Source of the DNA: JACKLD01 sp049297695
GTDB taxonomy: Bacteria; Pseudomonadota; Alphaproteobacteria; UBA2136; UBA6156
Reading direction: 5' to 3'
Length of the DNA stretch: 14,547 nt
Assembly (NCBI GenBank): GCA_049297695.1
Contig: JBAQUT010000056.1
Location: forward strand, 1 to 14,547
The notes under the pieces are model-generated. The model did not search any database. It had not been told where the DNA came from and saw only the letters and a program-made list of their open reading frames with translations. Shown piece by piece: positions 8,175 through 14,547 of the stretch; within the stretch, counting starts at the first letter, position 1, and each line of letters starts with the position of its first letter. A program made the translations under genes and the position numbers.

Positions 8175-8989
8175 TGGAAACCCTTCACCTTATCACCCTC
8201 GCCATCGTCCAAGGCATTGCGGAATTTCTCCCTATTTCCAGCAGCGCCCACTTGGTGCTGGTGCCCAAACTTCTGGGCTGGCCGGATCAAGGCCTGGTGT
8301 TCGATCTCGCCCTTCACTTCGGCACCTTGGGCGCCTGCCTGTGGTACTTCCGCGCCGATGTCGCCGCCATGTTCGGCGGCCTTTTCAGCCTCGCCCAAGG
8401 CCGCTATCGGGCCGAAAATGCGCGGCTGGTGCTCAACCTCGCCGTGGCCACCATCCCAGTGGGTTTGGTGGGGCTTATGGTGAAAGATATGATCGAAAAC
8501 CAAATGCGGGATGCCCTCCTCATCGCCTTCACCAGCATCTGGTTTGGCGTGCTGTTGTGGTACGCCGATGTGCTGGCCCGCCGCACGCCCGACACCATCA
8601 AAACCATCCACGATATCTCGCTGGGCACCGCCTTGGTGTGGGGTATTTATCAAGCCGTAGCGCTCATCCCCGGTGTTTCCCGCAGCGGTATTTGTGTCAT
8701 CGGCGGCCGTGCCTTGGGCGCCACACGAGAGATTGCGGGCCGCTTCGGCAGCCTCATGAGCATCCCCGTCACCGCGCTCGTGGTGCTGGTCAGCTTCGGC
8801 AATATCAATGCCAGCCTCAACTGGCACAACGCCTTTTCCACCCTGGCCTTGGGCACGGTTGTATCCTTTGTATTCGCTCTTATCGGGATCGATCTCCTCG
8901 TCCGCTGGGGCAGCCGCGTAGGCTACCTCCCCTTCGCTCTTTACCGCATCGCGCTGGGCTTCGTGCTTATCGCCTACACGTTCTTATAA
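8174..8989 (+). CDS. uppP: Undecaprenyl-diphosphate phosphatase (BacA/UppP)
   Basis: At 271 residues this is standard BacA-family length, with many hydrophobic membrane segments. The two family motifs are clear: Q13GIAE17 followed by FLPISSSAH (residues 18-26), and IPGVSRSG with Pro166, Ser169, Arg170, Ser171 and Gly172. This inner-membrane enzyme dephosphorylates undecaprenyl diphosphate after each round of peptidoglycan or polysaccharide assembly, recycling the lipid carrier; overexpression of the family gives bacitracin tolerance. The start overlaps the Nudix stop by one base (TAATG), so the pair is probably co-translated. The 3' end faces lptB with only 8 bases between stop codons, and no terminator is visible there. 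Confidence 0.97.
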   Translation: METLHLITLAIVQGIAEFLPISSSAHLVLVPKLLGWPDQGLVFDLALHFGTLGACLWYFRADVAAMFGGLFSLAQGRYRAENARLVLNLAVATIPVGLVGLMVKDMIENQMRDALLIAFTSIWFGVLLWYADVLARRTPDTIKTIHDISLGTALVWGIYQAVALIPGVSRSGICVIGGRALGATREIAGRFGSLMSIPVTALVVLVSFGNINASLNWHNAFSTLALGTVVSFVFALIGIDLLVRWGSRVGYLPFALYRIALGFVLIAYTFL

Positions 8990-8997
8990 CCAAAATA

Positions 8998-9762
8998 TTA
9001 CAACTTAAAATCTTCGCCCAAATACACCCGCTTCACATCCGCGTTGCGGGTAATCTCGGCGGGGGTTCCGCTGGCCAGCACACGGCCTTCAAACATAATG
9101 GTTGCCCTATCCACCAGCCCCAACGTCTCCCGCACATTGTGGTCGGTTATCAGCACGCCCATGCCACGGTTTTTCAACTGGAACACCAACTCTTTCACAT
9201 CCCGCACCGCAATAGGGTCAACTCCCGCAAACGGTTCGTCCAGCATCATGTACGCGGGGTTGGCGGCAAGGGCGCGGGCAATTTCCAACCGCCGACGTTC
9301 CCCACCGGAAAGGGCAGGCGCGGGCGAGTTCCGCAACTTCGTCAGCCCAAACTCTCCCAACAACTCGTCCAACCGCTGGTGCATCTGTGCGGGAGATACA
9401 CACACCATCTCCAACACTCCCTTAATGTTCTGCTCCACCGTAAGTCCCCTGAAAATACTGGCCTCCTGCGGCAAATACCCAAGCCCCGCCCGCGCCCGCT
9501 GGTACATCGGCACATGGCTCACATCCACACCGTCCAATGTCACGGTGCCACTGGTCACGGGGGTTAGGCCGATGATGCTCTGGAAGCAACTGGTCTTCCC
9601 CGCCCCGTTGGGCCCCAGCAACGCCACCACTTCGCCCCGCCGTACGGTCAGGCTCACGTTGTTCAAAATCACGCGCTGGCCAACCGTCTTCATCAAACCT
9701 TCCACGCGCAAACCCGCCAAAGCGTTGGCAAGCGGAGTCGGTATAGTGGTTACGTTGCTCAC
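8998..9762 (-). CDS. lptB: LptB, ATPase of the LPS export ABC transporter
   Basis: This 254-residue ABC ATPase has Walker A GPNGAGKT (50-57), Q-loop Gln99, signature LSGGERRR (151-158), Walker B YMMLDEP (171-177) and the ITDHN switch His. The GVDP after Walker B and the EASIFRGLTV segment are typical of LptB. With LptF and LptG (not in this window) it drives extraction of LPS from the inner membrane to the LptC-LptA bridge. The start is a GTG directly after the lptA stop (TAAGTG), with GGAGGAGAA upstream inside lptA as ribosome binding site. The first roughly 18 residues extend beyond the core fold. It is the last gene of the lpt run; the sigma-54 gene rpoN that often follows in proteobacteria is absent. 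Confidence 0.97.
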   Translation of the reverse strand: MSNVTTIPTPLANALAGLRVEGLMKTVGQRVILNNVSLTVRRGEVVALLGPNGAGKTSCFQSIIGLTPVTSGTVTLDGVDVSHVPMYQRARAGLGYLPQEASIFRGLTVEQNIKGVLEMVCVSPAQMHQRLDELLGEFGLTKLRNSPAPALSGGERRRLEIARALAANPAYMMLDEPFAGVDPIAVRDVKELVFQLKNRGMGVLITDHNVRETLGLVDRATIMFEGRVLASGTPAEITRNADVKRVYLGEDFKL

Positions 9763-10209
9763 TTACTTCTCCTCCGCCATGGTGGCCCGCACACGGTTCG
9801 CACTGCTCAAACGGGCCTTGCCAGCCTTCATGTCATAATCCAGCCTGTCTCCCACCAACGCGTGCCCTCCTTGGGTCAACGTCACGCCACCGGTCATCAC
9901 AATCCCGCCTTGGGTGGGGCTGTACTCCGCCCGTGGCCCCTTGGCCACCACATCCCCATCCGGGCTTTTATGCACAATCACCACGCCGCCTGTGGCCACC
10001 ATGCGGTTCAAGGCTTTTCCAAAATCCCCCTCCAACCGCGCACACCGCAAGGTCATGTCGGGCCTTACCACCACCACATTGCCCGTAAACACAGCCTGTT
10101 TGGCGGCACGGTTTACTTCCAGCACGTCGGCATCCACCGTCATAGTGGCCGCCATCACGGGGCTTGCCAACAGTACCATCAGGGCTATCAGGCGCATCAT
10201 GGGGTTCAT
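9763..10209 (-). CDS. lptA: LptA, periplasmic LPS transport bridge protein (OstA-like)
   Basis: The product is 148 residues with a Sec signal peptide: a short basic start, the hydrophobic run LIALMVLLASPV, and a likely cut after VMA (residue 20). The mature part is a small OstA/LptA domain of alternating beta-strand sequence (VDADVLEVNRAAKQAVFTGNV, GDRLDYDMKAGKARL). LptA polymerises in the periplasm to form the beta-jellyroll bridge carrying LPS from LptC to LptD. The ATG overlaps the lptC stop (ATGA), and GGAG lies 10 bases upstream; starts at Met4 or Met5 are also possible. Recognition rests on fold-level features and its place between lptC and lptB rather than on a catalytic motif. Confidence 0.92.
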   Translation of the reverse strand: MNPMMRLIALMVLLASPVMAATMTVDADVLEVNRAAKQAVFTGNVVVVRPDMTLRCARLEGDFGKALNRMVATGGVVIVHKSPDGDVVAKGPRAEYSPTQGGIVMTGGVTLTQGGHALVGDRLDYDMKAGKARLSSANRVRATMAEEK

Positions 10210-10808
10210 TCTACCAAAACTCCATGCACACCGCCACGCAAAACCAAGCGGTTGCCCCGTTCGTCCATCACAAAACGGTTGCCCGTCAGCACCACGTCAT
10301 ACCCCCCCATGTCCCCTTCAATCTTCACTTTGCCGCCCGCACTTTCCAAGGTTGCTAAACCCACATCCGCCACGGCTTCGGGCATGGTCATGGTCAGGCC
10401 CATACCCTCCACCACCACACCGCCATCCAGCACCAGTTTTTTCACGGCTTGCGTAAACACTCCCCGCGCCGCCGTTACCTTCACAGGTTCGTCTCCCAAC
10501 CATTGCGCCACCACACGCTGCAAGGTAAGGGTTGCATCTTCCGCCCCACCTTGCTGAACCGCCTCCGCCGCCCGTACCTCCCAACTATTCCCTTCCCCGT
10601 CATCCCCCTCATACACGGCGTCTTTTAAAACCGAATTCACTTGCGTGGCCGAGACCACCGCCCCCACGTCCACCTCCTCCACCAACGGCGGCGTGCGGGT
10701 GGATACCCGTAAAAACCGGTCGTCCCGCACCCCCACCGCCAACAGCACCAAAAGCCCCACAGCCGCCGCCAACAACACCACCAATTTCAAAGTCCGTAAC
10801 GTCATCAT
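10206..10808 (-). CDS. lptC: LptC, membrane-anchored LPS transport protein
   Basis: The product is 200 residues from ATG 10808; an in-frame GTG at 10826 would overlap kdsD, and neither start has a good Shine-Dalgarno. One N-terminal membrane anchor (about residues 8-27, LVVLLAAAVGLLVLLAVGV) is followed by a periplasmic beta-rich domain with repeated DGG/EG turns, as in the LptC/YrbK family. It takes LPS from the LptBFG transporter and hands it to LptA. Sequence conservation in this family is low, so the call leans on topology, length and position between kdsD and lptA. Val makes up about 37 of 200 residues by hand count, reflecting the G-rich coding strand. The stop overlaps the lptA start. 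Confidence 0.9.
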   Translation of the reverse strand: MMTLRTLKLVVLLAAAVGLLVLLAVGVRDDRFLRVSTRTPPLVEEVDVGAVVSATQVNSVLKDAVYEGDDGEGNSWEVRAAEAVQQGGAEDATLTLQRVVAQWLGDEPVKVTAARGVFTQAVKKLVLDGGVVVEGMGLTMTMPEAVADVGLATLESAGGKVKIEGDMGGYDVVLTGNRFVMDERGNRLVLRGGVHGVLVE

Positions 10809-10815
10809 TGGGTTA

Positions 10816-11775
10816 TCATACCACACCCAAGGCCAAACATTCCGCCAAGCGGAACACCCCCACAGGCAGCCCCTTTTCCACCACCCACAAACAGCTCACG
10901 TTCTGCTCTTGCATCTGGCGCACACCAGCGGTGGCTAACACATCTGCCGCAATCGTTTTGGGGTTCCGCGTCATCACGTCGTCCACACGGCGTTCCAACA
11001 AGTCTGGCGCCAATTTCCTCTTCAAATCTCCATCCGTAAACACTCCCACCAAAGTCCCACCACCATCCACCACCCCCACACACCCCACGTTGCGCTGGGT
11101 TAGAGCCACCAGAACGTCTCCCATCAACACACCCTGTTGCACCAACGGCAGGTTATCCTTCACCATCACTTCATCCACCCGCAAAAGCTGGGCCCCTAAC
11201 TTGCCACCGGGGTGAAATTTCGCAAAATCATCCTTCCCAAACCCCCGCGCCACCATCACGGCCACCGCCAAGGCATCGCACAGGGCAAGGCTGGCCGTGG
11301 TGCTGGTGGTAGGGGCTAAGTTCAGGGGGCAGGCCTCCCGCACCACACGGTTGTTCAACACCGCCGTGCTGGCTTTCCCAAGGGTAGAGTCCACCCGCCC
11401 CGTCACCCCAATCAAAGCAATCCCAAACCGCGTGCAATACCCAATCACCGCCGCCAATTCTTTGCTTTCCCCACTGTGGGAGAGTGCCAGAACCACATCC
11501 GCCGCCCCAATCATCCCCAAATCCCCGTGCAACGCCTCGGTGGGGTGAACAAAAAAAGCAGGGGTGCCCGTGCTGGCCAAGGTGGCCGCAATTTTGCCCC
11601 CAATATGGCCGCTTTTGCCCACACCGCTCACCACCACACGGCCCTTGCACGCCAACACCAGCTCCACGGCTTTGGCAAACCCCGCATCCCCCGCGTCTAA
11701 GGCATCGGCCAAAGCCGCCACTGCTGCCGCCTCGGCCCGTAATGTCTCAATGGCAGGGGCAAGGTTGCGTGTCAT
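10816..11775 (-). CDS. kdsD: D-arabinose 5-phosphate isomerase (KdsD/KpsF/GutQ family)
   Basis: This 319-residue protein has the complete family architecture. An N-terminal SIS sugar-isomerase domain contains SGVGKSGHIGGKIAATLAST (Lys54) and HPTEALHGDLG (His83). Two CBS domains follow, roughly residue 205 to the end (VMVKDNLPLV..., VMTRNPKTI...). The enzyme converts ribulose 5-phosphate to arabinose 5-phosphate, the first step of Kdo synthesis for LPS, in the cytoplasm. The start codon abuts the RNase D stop (TAA ATG), and seven bases separate its stop from lptC. The phosphatase gene kdsC, which sits between kdsD and lptC in enterobacteria, is absent. GutQ/KpsF paralogues share the fold, but the lpt context supports the housekeeping KdsD. 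Confidence 0.95.
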   Translation of the reverse strand: MTRNLAPAIETLRAEAAAVAALADALDAGDAGFAKAVELVLACKGRVVVSGVGKSGHIGGKIAATLASTGTPAFFVHPTEALHGDLGMIGAADVVLALSHSGESKELAAVIGYCTRFGIALIGVTGRVDSTLGKASTAVLNNRVVREACPLNLAPTTSTTASLALCDALAVAVMVARGFGKDDFAKFHPGGKLGAQLLRVDEVMVKDNLPLVQQGVLMGDVLVALTQRNVGCVGVVDGGGTLVGVFTDGDLKRKLAPDLLERRVDDVMTRNPKTIAADVLATAGVRQMQEQNVSCLWVVEKGLPVGVFRLAECLALGVV

Positions 11776-12432
11776 TTATTTGTGGGCAAACACATCGCCT
11801 TCGCTAAACCCGCGCACATCCATCTCCACCCGCACCCGCAAAAATGCCAAGGCTTCCTGCATCATGTGGTTCAAATCCAGCGCCGCCAACTCGTCCAACA
11901 TAGCGGTGTAAAGGGTATGAAGGTACAACACGTCGCTCGCCGCATACGCCTTTTGGCTTTCCGTCAGTTCGGGCACATTCCAGTTGCTCATCTGCTCGGT
12001 TTTGTCCAATTCAATCCCGCAATATTTCAACACCAATCCGCGCAAATTGTGTTTGGGCTTGTCGTCAAACCCGCCCGCCACCCGCCGCGCCTCATGCAAC
12101 AGCTTGCTGGCAATCTTGGTGCAAAAAAACGGCCCTACCATAACCTTCAGGTTGTGCTGAAGCACCGCCACGTCAAACCGAGCAAAATGGAACACCTTCA
12201 CCACCCTCGGGTCTTGCAGCAAGGCCTTCAAGTTAGGGGCATCATACCCGTTTGGAAATTGAATCAACCACACGTTCCCCCGCCCATCTCCCACCTGACA
12301 CACACACAGCTTATCACCCGTCACGTTCAACCCCGTGGTTTCGGTGTCCAACGCCGCAATACCGTCGGCAAACACCACACCGTCGGGCAAATCGCCCTGC
12401 ACAACCTGAATCACGGGAGCTGTCTCAACCAT
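11776..12432 (-). CDS. rnd: Ribonuclease D-type 3'-5' exonuclease, short form
   Basis: Start ATG 12432 gives 218 residues. AGGA lies 7 bases upstream, within GGAGGTAGGA; an upstream TTG at 12462 is less likely. It has the DEDDy exonuclease set: LDTET (Asp29, Glu31), FHFARFD (Asp87) and YAASD (Tyr163, Asp167). The C-terminal HRDC domains of E. coli RNase D are missing, which is normal for the short alphaproteobacterial form. The family trims the 3' ends of tRNA precursors and other structured RNAs in the cytoplasm. It lies 43 bases downstream of a tRNA-Thr gene on the same strand and directly before kdsD, so it probably shares a transcript with the LPS genes. Confidence 0.92.
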   Translation of the reverse strand: MVETAPVIQVVQGDLPDGVVFADGIAALDTETTGLNVTGDKLCVCQVGDGRGNVWLIQFPNGYDAPNLKALLQDPRVVKVFHFARFDVAVLQHNLKVMVGPFFCTKIASKLLHEARRVAGGFDDKPKHNLRGLVLKYCGIELDKTEQMSNWNVPELTESQKAYAASDVLYLHTLYTAMLDELAALDLNHMMQEALAFLRVRVEMDVRGFSEGDVFAHK

Positions 12433-12475
12433 GGCGTATCCTACCTCCAAAACCACATGCAAACTATCAAAAACA

Positions 12476-12551
12476 TGGTGCCGACGACCGGAATCGAACC
12501 AGCGACCCCCGCATTACGAATGCGATGCTCTACCAGCTGAGCTACGTCGGC
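12476..12551 (-). tRNA. tRNA-Thr, anticodon CGT
   Basis: A full cloverleaf of 76 bases including an encoded CCA. The acceptor stem is GCCGACG (from 12551) with CGTCGGC, seven pairs, then discriminator A and CCA. The D arm is GCTC/GAGC with AGCTGGTA between. The anticodon stem TCGCA/TGCGG holds loop TTCGTAA, giving anticodon CGT, which reads ACG (Thr). The T arm is GCTGG-TTCGATT-CCGGT. The 67 bases between it and the rhomboid start must contain divergent promoters, but only weak matches are visible (TTGCGC and TTAAAC, 17 apart, on the - strand). Confidence 0.97.
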
Positions 12552-12618
12552 ACTGGCCGTGGTTTAACCCAAAAACAGCCTCTCGCGCAACCGTTTTGTA
12601 TCTGCTAAGGTTTGGGCC

Positions 12619-13320
12619 ATGATTCCCTTGGCCGACCACAACCCCACCCACACCCCTCCCGTCCTCACGTTTTTGCTCATCGCCCTGTGCGTGGTAGCCT
12701 TTGGCGGCCAAACCCTTGGCCCCAACGGCATGGAGTGGAGCGTGTTCACCTACGGCTTCATCCCCGTCCGCCTACTGGGCAACCCCGAGGCTTTGGCGCT
12801 GGATCACGATTACATCCACGCGCTGGAAGGTCTCTCCAGCACCCCGTGGCAAACCCTGTTCACCAGCATGTTTTTGCACGGCAGCCTCATGCACCTGGGC
12901 GGCAACATGCTGTACCTGTGGGTGTTTGGCGATAATGTGGAAAATGCCCTGGGCCGCGCCAAATTCATCCTGTTTTACCTACTGGGGGGCCTCGCCGCAG
13001 CCTTCAGCCAAGCCGCAATCGATCCCTCCAGCATGATACCCATGGTAGGCGCCAGCGGTGCCATTTCCGCCGTGCTCGGGGCCTATATGGTCATGTACCC
13101 CAACCAACGCATTACCGTGCTCATCCCCCAAGTGGGCGTGCAGCAGGTCCCCGCCCTCATCGTTCTGGGGCTATGGTTTGGGACCCAACTGCTCACAGGC
13201 CTCCTGTCGGATGCCTCTCAAGGCGGCGTGGCCTTCTGGGCCCACATCGGAGGCTTTGTGGCAGGGGTAGTTCTCGTCAAAATCTTCCAAAAAAAGGCTG
13301 AAACCATAAAAGGGGGTTAA
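12619..13320 (+). CDS. Rhomboid family intramembrane serine protease
   Basis: The product is 233 residues with about six membrane segments. The rhomboid core is intact: HGSLMHLGGNMLYLWVFGDNVE in the second core helix, the catalytic serine in GASGA (Ser146), and the catalytic His in FWAHIGGF (His209). Rhomboids cut transmembrane substrates within the membrane; the substrate here is unknown. A long loop between the first two helices (about residues 33-78, with YGFIPVRLL) is common in this bacterial group. Start ATG 12619 has AAGG 8 bases upstream. The gene stands alone on its strand, divergent from the tRNA gene. Its last two codons and stop, GGG GGT TAA, belong to the repeat at 13311. Confidence 0.93.
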   Translation: MIPLADHNPTHTPPVLTFLLIALCVVAFGGQTLGPNGMEWSVFTYGFIPVRLLGNPEALALDHDYIHALEGLSSTPWQTLFTSMFLHGSLMHLGGNMLYLWVFGDNVENALGRAKFILFYLLGGLAAAFSQAAIDPSSMIPMVGASGAISAVLGAYMVMYPNQRITVLIPQVGVQQVPALIVLGLWFGTQLLTGLLSDASQGGVAFWAHIGGFVAGVVLVKIFQKKAETIKGG

Positions 13321-13427
13321 GGGGGCGTCAGCCCCCTTACGCCGCAAGGCGTCATTCCAGGGAGCACGGCCCCGCAAGCGATGCAGACACCCCTAAACAT
13401 TTCTGCCGAGCGCAACCTGGAATCCAG
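13311..13427 (+). repeat. Modular hairpin repeat, copy 2 (carries the rhomboid stop codon)
   Basis: Positions 13311-13355 repeat 7076-7118, including AGGGGGTTAA and TTACGCCGCAAGGCGTCAT. The first hairpin is better here: AAGGGGGC (13319-13326)/GCCCCCTT (13331-13338) with loop GTCA. The ACGCC/GGCGT hairpin with GCAA loop is unchanged. Instead of the short third hairpin of copy 1, arms ATTCCAGG (13354-13361) and CCTGGAAT (13416-13423) enclose 54 bases, and the element again ends ATCCAG. It occupies most of the 167-base gap between the convergent rhomboid and corA genes. Confidence 0.85.
13319..13338 (+). terminator. Possible transcription terminator hairpin after the rhomboid gene
   Basis: A perfect 8-pair GC-rich stem with a 4-base loop directly overlaps the rhomboid stop codon. 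Only two T residues follow on the + strand, so classical intrinsic termination is doubtful. On the - strand the same hairpin could stop transcripts arriving from corA. Confidence 0.3.
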
Positions 13428-13463
13428 TTCAAGTTTTCCACACAGCCATAAATGAAACACCCT

Positions 13464-13484
13464 AAAAAAACCTTTGAGCTCAAA
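13464..13484 (-). terminator. Weak candidate terminator after corA
   Basis: Just past the corA stop, the - strand has the palindrome TTTGAGCTCAAA (13484-13473), then GG and seven T residues (13470-13464). The palindrome can form only a short AT-rich stem, so the T-run is the better half of the signal. Confidence 0.25.
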
Positions 13485-13487
13485 TTC

Positions 13488-14468
13488 CTACAACCACCGC
13501 CTCGCCCGAAAATACATAAACGGCCCCACCGCACATACCACCATCAACACCAACGCCGCAGGGTATCCCCACGTTTGGTTCAGCTCCGGCATGTGGGCAA
13601 AGTTCATGCCGTAAATGCTGCCAATCAGCGTGGGCGGCATAATCACCACGGTAAACACCGAGAGTATCTTCATAATCACGTTCTGCTCCACGTTGATCAT
13701 CCCCAACGTGGCATCCAACTGGAAGGTCAGCTTGTCGGATAAAAAGCTGGTCTGCTTCACCAACTCTTTCACGTCCACCGCCAACACGTCCAGCTTGCGG
13801 CACAGGTACAGGTTGTCCCCCTGGCTTTCCCGAAAAAACGATATCAATCGTGCAAAACTGTGCAAAGTTTCGTTAATCTTCCCGTTCAAATCCGCTAAAC
13901 TTCCCAACTTGCGCAAGGCGTCCCGCATCTGGTCGCTGGTGTTTTTGTCCGTCTCTTCCGCCAAACCATAAGGGTCAAAAATATTGTGAGAAAGTTCGTC
14001 CAACTCCGTCACCACAAGGTCCGAGTTATACGACGCCCGCAAAATCATCTCTTCCAACAACCCTTCCATCAGCTCTGGCCCACTGGAAAGGTCACGGCTC
14101 TCCGTCATTAACCGCTGGGCAAACTTGGCAAACGATGTCGGCGCAATGCTCCGCACCGTCATCAAGCAGGTCTCCGTTACCATAAACACAATGCTGGCGG
14201 TTTCGGGGTAGGGCCCGTTGGCCTTGGTAATCACCTGCGCCACCATGTAACTCACACCGTCGGCCCGATACATCCGGCTCAAAGCCTCGTTCTTCTGGGC
14301 TTCCTCGCGGGTAGGCATGGCCACACCGCTCACACTCCGCACAAACTCTTCTTCGTCGGGCGTGCCGTTTTCCATATCAATCCACACCGTTGCAGGAGGC
14401 AAACCATCACCCGCCTGCCACACACGGGCCTCAACCCCCGCCTCACCCTGAAAGTACAATGTCATCAT
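13488..14468 (-). CDS. corA: CorA-family magnesium/cobalt transporter
   Basis: The product is 326 residues from ATG 14468. An in-frame GTG at 14477, three codons upstream, has AGGA four bases before it and is an alternative start. A long soluble N-terminal domain (beta-rich start, then helices rich in charged residues) leads to two C-terminal membrane helices. The first ends in the diagnostic pore motif YGMNF (Gly-Met-Asn, about 40 residues from the C terminus), and the protein closes with the basic tail FRARRWL. CorA forms a pentameric inner-membrane channel for Mg2+ and also Co2+ and Ni2+. The gene is convergent with the rhomboid gene, and no partner gene is visible in the window. Zn2+ transporter ZntB shares the fold but is less likely by default. 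Confidence 0.93.
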   Translation of the reverse strand: MMTLYFQGEAGVEARVWQAGDGLPPATVWIDMENGTPDEEEFVRSVSGVAMPTREEAQKNEALSRMYRADGVSYMVAQVITKANGPYPETASIVFMVTETCLMTVRSIAPTSFAKFAQRLMTESRDLSSGPELMEGLLEEMILRASYNSDLVVTELDELSHNIFDPYGLAEETDKNTSDQMRDALRKLGSLADLNGKINETLHSFARLISFFRESQGDNLYLCRKLDVLAVDVKELVKQTSFLSDKLTFQLDATLGMINVEQNVIMKILSVFTVVIMPPTLIGSIYGMNFAHMPELNQTWGYPAALVLMVVCAVGPFMYFRARRWL

Positions 14469-14547
14469 ACGCGGCACAGTATCCTATCTTATCTAGAATA
14501 CCCAACCCCATGCCGCTTCCACACTCACGAAAAACTTACCTTACAAT

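Noticed and set aside
8171..8827. Open frame on the - strand antisense to uppP
   Set aside because: It mirrors uppP, whose catalytic motifs are clear; the antisense translation (rich in His, Glu and Gly) shows no family features.
8110..9567. Long open frame on the + strand across uppP and the antisense of lptB
   Set aside because: It overlaps three confident genes in other frames, its translation is low-complexity Arg/Pro/His with no recognisable domain, and long spurious frames are expected in this skewed GC-rich DNA.
14478..14547. Possible promoter upstream of corA (TTGGGT and GATACT on the - strand)
   Set aside because: Weak matches, and the -10 candidate would leave almost no leader before the GTG start; not supportable by eye.

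Overview
The window reads as ordinary chromosomal backbone of an alphaproteobacterium, order not determinable from the sequence alone. Three things support this. The order amgK-murU-addB-addA-trxA is typical of that class. So is rnd-kdsD-lptC-lptA-lptB behind a tRNA gene. The double-strand break repair enzyme is an alphaproteobacterial-type AddAB whose AddB lacks a Walker A motif. The DNA is GC-rich, and C clearly outnumbers G on the + strand almost throughout, whichever strand the gene is on.

Layout. Positions 1-7085 (+): the 3' part of a sugar kinase gene (amgK-like), murU, addB and addA, with ATGA overlaps at two of the three junctions. Together they link peptidoglycan-sugar recycling to recombinational repair. 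Positions 7076-7140: a hairpin-rich repeat that supplies the addA stop codon. Positions 7237-8989 (+): trxA behind its own plausible promoter, then a Nudix hydrolase coupled (TAATG) to uppP, the undecaprenyl-diphosphate phosphatase. Positions 12551 down to 8998 (-): tRNA-Thr(CGT), a short RNase D, kdsD, lptC, lptA and lptB, packed almost without gaps; kdsD makes a Kdo precursor and the lpt genes export LPS. Positions 12619-13320 (+): a rhomboid protease. Positions 13311-13427: a second copy of the same repeat, again supplying the stop codon. Positions 14468-13488 (-): a CorA-family Mg2+/Co2+ channel. Positions 14478-14547 hold only corA upstream sequence, with no gene visible. No stretch over 300 bases lacks a gene.

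The genes form a cell-envelope and genome-maintenance neighbourhood: MurNAc recycling, lipid-carrier recycling, Kdo synthesis and LPS transport, plus DNA-break repair, redox and RNA maturation. I see no defence system, prophage, CRISPR array or transposase. The most notable features are the paired modular repeat embedded in two gene ends, a low-GC patch inside the Nudix gene, and a base skew strong enough to shape protein composition.
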